Shown here piece by piece: positions 59,601 to 64,000 of a stretch of DNA of 64,000 nt (the stretch's first letter is position 1; each line of letters opens with the position of its first letter). The notes beneath the pieces were generated by a model. It saw nothing but the letters and a program-made list of their open reading frames with translations. It searched no databases and was not told the origin of the DNA. Both the position numbers and the translations under genes were made by a program. The stretch is from Pseudisothecium myosuroides. Lineage: Eukaryota > Streptophyta > Bryopsida > Hypnales > Lembophyllaceae. The stretch spans positions 11,036,001 through 11,100,000 of the forward strand of contig OX637297.1 of NCBI GenBank assembly GCA_951799445.1, read 5' to 3'.

Positions 59601-62266
59601 AAATTGAGTTTCCAAAAAAATAGAGTTTTAAGCTGACACAACAGAATCGCTTTTCTTGATTGGATTTCGGTACCTGTTCAGCAAAAGTTCCAATCTATCG
59701 CTGAGGCACTTCAACCATTATCCGTGCCCTGCTTACTCCTCAATTCCTTCTACAATATATAATCCGCTCCAAGATTTCGGACCAATAAGTTTATCGAAGA
59801 AAAGAACGGAAAAAGACTCAGTTTCTAAAATAAACGTCCGATGTAAAAGAAGAACTAAGACCAGAAATAGCCAAAGCGACCTGGTCCGGCAAAAGGATCA
59901 AGGTGACTTGAACCACGCAATCTAAACACTCTCATCCTCTTGTAGACTCTATGAAAAAACGCTCCACTTTCATCCTGACTTTCATTGCGTTTGAGGAATA
60001 TCAGAAAGAAAGATGGTAAGATGTTGCCAACAAAGGACGAAGCCAAGGACGGGGAAGGAAACTGGTCAATATCACCATGAAGGACTGCCTCTCTGGCTCA
60101 AAGTTAAAATTACTGACTAAACATGGAGGATATGAGTTAAACTTTGCAAGGCAACAATATCTAAATAAGAAAGGTTGGGCCAACAAAGTACCACAAAAAT
60201 TGTTGGCATACCTGAAAACCGGCAAATTCCTCATGCTCCCCTTCTCTTCCCATGTTGTAAGGTCCAGCACCATGGCCAATAGCAACAAGAGGCAGTGACA
60301 GGCCATCAGAATGATTAGTATCACTGCTTCTGTAAGGATCATTTTGAATCCTACTCGCAATAGAACTATGCGACAGGCGCTCCCGCTCCTGAAGGAAATC
60401 ATTGTCATGCTCAGAATCCCACGAATTTTGTCGTTCGGGAGGCCATCTTGGGGACCCTGTATCATCTTCCTCTCGCCTATTCCCGCCCCCAATGTGCATT
60501 TTTCGCAAAAGTTGTTCCACCGAGCTACGCCCCAACCTCTGTTGAACTATCAAGAGTTAAAAAGCATATTCGAGGGGACCACCATGCAATAAGTAGTGTA
60601 CCAGGCGCGTGATGAAAAGAAGACGATCCCCACTGTCAATCGCAATATAAGCTAGCCCTCAAGCATGTTTCAGTGCAAGAAAAAGTAATACAAAAGCGGC
60701 CATGTCAGACCAAAGAAGTAACTCCTGCATCATGCATTGCAATCTCTACGCAGAAAAATTCTTACCCTCTTCAGAGCCTAACCCATGGTAATCCAAGAGC
60801 AAGAGTTCCTATTGACATCCGTACTAGTAGATCATGCCGTCAATAGCCTGAACTTCCTACACATGAATCTTCTTTCAAGATTCACAACCAATGTGCAACG
60901 AACGCTGACTGGTATGAACGCCTTACCCAAACATTCGACGCTGCAAACACAGTTTGAACCAGAAAGGACTAAACTGACCAAAACACACAAGACTTAATGT
61001 AGAAAGGAAATACCAAAAGGTTCTTCCCTGGTGGATCACCATCACCCTTTGGTGGGTGAGCTGCGTCTACCACATTCTCTTCATCAATTGGCTTCCCAAT
61101 TCCTTCCTCAGAATAGTTCCTGGGCATGAATTCTGGCATAGTGTACGGTTCAGTACAAAACCAAGCTCCAGTGATACTCTGATTCTCATCGACAATAGGT
61201 TTAATCGTCACCACTGAGTTCAAGATAACATTATCTCTGCGCCGACAGTTCAATTGCCCCGTCCAGATTTCTCCTTGCCCAGCGCGCAAAATAGTATCTA
61301 AAGCAAGTGTCTGCTTGTTTGGCGGGATTATGATGTCCAGCAAATTTTTATTCAACACCTCATCCATCTTCCATTGATATAGTAGTTCGGCGGCTCGATT
61401 CCTGTGCCATCCAAACCCGCAGCTTTAGAGCCTTGCCCCCTTGCTAAAGAAGGACTACTACAAGACGACAGCGCAAAACAATCAACACCCAATAGTAACT
61501 AGGCTCAAAAATCGACTAACTAGAAATTATTACTTTCAAACCGTTTTGAACTGATTCCAAACCAGTCATGACTAACGTTTAACTATACATACGACGAACC
61601 TTTCAATTCCCTGTTATCACTATTGCAGATGTTCCATAGATCGCTCACTAAAGGTTATATATATTGAAGCATCTTTTTCCTGACGTTAATTGATCAAAAA
61701 TTAGTGGTAAAGAATATTGTCAAAAAACGAGTACACTTCCCCAAATACATCGAAAATAAATAAGAAATCCCATGTAACCTTCCACCACTAGGGAAGGCGG
61801 TCGCTGGGACTATTGAAATTTTCACGAGATATGAACTCACCAAGTGCGCAGTTTATAATGAGGTTGCGAGTTTAAAGGTTCATCTTTCCAATAGACATTC
61901 TACATTGAATAAGCTGCATATCCTTCGATTATAAATTTCAGAGGCAGAAACATATCAATCATGAAATATTTCATAAATCTACCAGCTAATGATCGTTCCT
62001 CCACAATCCACGGCGACGGCAGGCTGGCTGGACTGCATCGGCGTGGTGAGCAGCTTGGAGCTCATAGTCCTGCCAAATGAGGAGCCCGGGCCACCACCCC
62101 CAGCACTGCCACTGAAGGAGGGAGGGCGAGAGTACTGCGACGACGGCATGACACGGCGATGGTGCAGTGCCGTCCCTTGGTCTTGATGGAACCGCTCCCA
62201 CGAACTCTGCACAGAATTGCCCCCTCTCCACTCCCTCACACGCGCATCATTGTCCCCACTACTCAT
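53670..62266 (-). CDS. ANR/ARK (CTR1-like): PAS-EDR-Raf-like MAP3 kinase, ANR/ARK type (17 coding exons)
   Basis: The coding exons (minus strand) are 62266-61983, 61401-61014, 60538-60212, 59138-58833 (or from 59171), 58670-58230, 58143-58040, 57883-57165, 56940-56900, 56681-56613, 56366-56266, 56093-56015, 55757-55659, 55465-55397, 55227-55178, 54382-54301, 54162-54068 and 53793-53670. All junctions are GT-AG with compatible phases and give 1125 (or 1136) residues. The order is PAS (~88-200), Ser-rich linker, EDR (~390-640) and kinase (~845-1105), ending AAHDF. This trimodular plan is known for moss ANR/ARK, which acts upstream of SnRK2 in ABA, osmotic and cold responses. The ATG at 62266 is the first after an in-frame stop; the GTG three codons earlier was not used. 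All kinase catalytic motifs are present, so activity is expected. Confidence 0.9.
54068..57220 (-). other. Kinase domain exons of the ANR/ARK gene
   Basis: The exons encode in order: [17 protein letters not shown] (glycine loop, split by a phase-1 intron between 57165 and 56940), VAVKVF (catalytic Lys, exon at 56681), [34 protein letters not shown] with SPN (catalytic loop), [10 protein letters not shown] (DFG), [17 protein letters not shown] (activation segment and APE), [35 protein letters not shown] and [15 protein letters not shown]. These are the signatures of plant group B Raf kinases (CTR1/EDR1-like). Confidence 0.92.
54893..55082 (-). mobile_element. SINE-like repeat inside an intron of the ANR/ARK gene
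   Basis: It is homologous to 52500-52926 in the opposite orientation, so it lies in the sense direction of the kinase gene, in the intron between exons 55227-55178 and 54382-54301. Shared blocks are TAGGTCCAAACGCCATGAAA, CCCGTGCACC, GGAGATCTCACCGTAACAAAC and an A/C-rich tail. Confidence 0.55.
57850..58840 (-). other. EDR domain exons of the ANR/ARK gene
   Basis: The exons encode [45 protein letters not shown]-type text ([19 protein letters not shown]), [19 protein letters not shown] and [16 protein letters not shown]. These are the conserved blocks of the EDR1/CTR1 N-terminal regulatory domain (EDR, with a papain-like fold), which in CTR1 contacts the ethylene receptors and EIN2-linked machinery. 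The exon joins fall between YRYW and VSN and within Arg of GDDR-EW. Confidence 0.88.
61040..62010 (-). other. PAS domain, split by an intron, of the ANR/ARK gene
   Basis: Exon 1 ends DCGGTIIS plus TG and exon 2 begins with G, rebuilding Trp and giving the typical PAS stretch [14 protein letters not shown]. It continues [30 protein letters not shown] and [23 protein letters not shown] domains sense ligands or mediate dimerisation; in moss ANR this domain separates the protein from angiosperm CTR1/EDR1. Confidence 0.88.
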
Positions 62267-64000
62267 CCGGTGCACCCTAACTCCTCCCTCGCTGTGTCAC
62301 AATTCCAATGCTCATGGAATGAACAACGATCCCCCCCCCCCCTTTTTCCTTGCACAGACCCTCAGCAAGCAATAGACACCGATCCCCGCAAGCTTCTCGC
62401 ATCCACAACCTCAGAGAGGGTTGCTGAGACACAGCCCTAGCGGAGCCTTCACTGTGCCAGTGTCTCGCTGTCACAACTGCCCTCGCTCTCCCCAGTTTCA
62501 AAGCCTCGTGGAGCACCAGCCGCAGGATCACGTTCACGAGGAAGGACGGTCAAGATTCAAGTGTGACTCACAAGAACTGAAAGGAGGAAATACGCCCACA
62601 AGCTCGTCTTTGGAACCTGCCCACGGATAATTTTAAGAGTCTGCCCGACCGTTTTGTGGACGGTTAATTTTGTATTTTTGGCCCTAGTTTAATGGGGTCT
62701 TTGAGGATGGAAGTTGATCATGATTTCATCAAACTTTAAAAGCTGCATGAGAAACAAAGTCAAATATACCCATTAGATTAGTTGTAAAAACTATTGTAGT
62801 AGAAAAATATATCTTTTTTAAAATGGCTTCAATCTTTGACATTGGCACCATCATCCACGTAAACTTGTGTCATTCGCGATTGAGTCATTTAAATGACTCT
62901 CTAACAAGAAGTATATAGTGCAAGGGTTGAAGACTCTCTCTTCTATAAGTTTCCATTGATAGGGCGACACAAGAGCTGATGGAGATTCTAGGAAGTGATG
63001 TGTATTTGCTCCAATCAAAAATTAATCATTGGAAATTTTTATAACTGACTTCAATGCTATTGGAATACACTTGATGTTTTAGGCCTTCCTACTTTGTCAA
63101 CATTGTGGATATCTAGAAACATAATATGCTATATTACTATCTACAAACACTAATCTTTAACCCCTAAATATCCAAGACTTTTTTTGAACTTCTAGGAATT
63201 TGCTTTAAATTGAACAAAAAGTCAACATTTTGATAAGTTCATTTAGTTTTTTATGAATTGTAATTGTACAAATTCAAACTAGATATGTTAGAGGTCACAT
63301 AGGAAAAGAAAACCTAGCAATATTACTTATGGATTAAAAGATTATAATGTTTGAACATGAGGGTGTTAAAAATGCAAAAGTGACTTGAAGTCTTTCAATC
63401 CTCTTTTCACATGCCAAATCTAAAAAGTCGGTCAACAAAAAAATACGAGGTTAAAGGACCTAACATGAATAACCCCAATCAATTTACAGCTTCTCAAAAA
63501 CTACTCTACAATTTTTTTAAATGAATTTCTAATGCGATTTTTCCTCTAAGATCTAGTGTATTTGAGGGTCATCTCCAAGAGCCCTCAACACTACGGAAAG
63601 TCAAGATTGCAATGGGTACCCTTGCACAAAATCTTGAATAGAAAAACTATAATCCATCATTTTCAAAATCAAACTTTTAATGCTAAAACTAGACTTCAAA
63701 AGAACTTTTCAAAAAAATAAATTATTAACAACTTGGTTAGGTTTTAATTAACTTCAAAGTTTTGTCGACACCAAAATTCGATGCCTTGGGCATTTAGGGG
63801 TTAAGAATAACTGCTCAATAACTACAATCTTTACATTTAATACTATGTTCAATATTTTGAGAGAGTGGGACCCTCTCAAAATACCATTATCTATATAGTC
63901 ATCTAAAAATTGAATTTTGATTTTAGGCAATTTAGGTTAATAAACACTAAGTTTATTAGTTGTAAAGTATAATTTTCATTAAAGTGAGAGTTTTTTGTAC
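62267..64000 (-). other. 5' leader and upstream region of the ANR/ARK gene
   Basis: From 62267 to about 62640 GC content is higher and CpGs are frequent, as expected for a plant 5' leader. An uninterrupted 12-base C run (G on the sense strand) sits at 62331-62342. Beyond 62640 the sequence is AT-rich with no gene or clear TATA box I can choose. CCACGTAA near 62860 resembles part of an ABA-response element, but a single copy is weak evidence. Confidence 0.4.

Noticed and set aside
61402..61427. Earlier acceptor for kinase exon 2 (after AAAG at 61423)
   Set aside because: It is in phase but inserts extra residues and breaks the PAS sequence; CACAG|GAATCG restores the expected [10 protein letters not shown].
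62273..62275. GTG as start of the kinase gene
   Set aside because: It would add only three codons; the ATG at 62266 follows within the same frame and no ATG lies between the upstream in-frame stop and it.
62860..62870. ABA-response element in the kinase gene's upstream region
   Set aside because: Only a single imperfect CACGTA core far from the start; not enough to call.

Overview
The window comes from the nuclear genome of a land plant, most likely a seedless one (bryophyte or lycophyte). The main reason is one well-preserved intron-rich gene on the minus strand (53,670-62,266). Its 17 reconstructed coding exons encode a PAS domain, an EDR domain and a Raf-type (B3 MAPKKK-like) protein kinase in that order. 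This trimodular layout is that of ANR/ARK (CTR1-like 1), described in mosses and other early-diverging land plants as a regulator of ABA and osmotic-stress signalling. The rest is AT-rich, gene-poor and packed with mobile elements and their remains. I cannot name the species.

Layout. 0-1.1 kb: fragment of an FCP1-like phosphatase. 1.1-4.5 kb: element A. 4.5-10 kb: AT-rich DNA with a foldback element (6.6-7.8 kb). 10.2-13.8 kb: degenerate DDE-like transposase gene. 13.8-21.7 kb: AT-rich DNA, minisatellites, a TATA-bearing stretch and a degenerate purine-rich array. 21.7-38.5 kb: elements B, C and D, with element E inserted inside D; a satellite-like array lies between C and D. 38.8-39.9 kb: another decayed coiled-coil ORF. 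40.5-42.8 kb: a non-autonomous CACTA transposon containing long hairpins and a tRNA-like Pol III promoter. 43-53 kb: T/A-rich DNA, a duplicated ~330-bp segment and a SINE-like repeat with an (AAAAC)n tail. 53.7-62.3 kb: the kinase gene. 62.3-64 kb: its upstream region.

The most unusual content is the set A-E. Each is 3.5-3.9 kb (D excluding its insertion), begins TG (TA in C), ends CA, and is bounded by its own perfect 5-bp target-site duplication: CATAT, CCTTT, AACCC, CATTA and CCTAT. These are LTR-retrotransposon/integrase hallmarks. Yet none shows an internal pair of LTRs, a primer-binding site or a pol gene. Instead each carries one long sense ORF for a protein family I do not recognise: a conserved N-terminal domain, an acidic tract, a coiled coil and a basic tail. 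The simplest reading is solo copies of giant LTRs that themselves encode a protein. The alternative is a mobile element class that lacks LTR duplication. A-D have nonsense mutations, while E, the youngest because it sits inside D, keeps an open 494-residue frame behind a clear TATA box.
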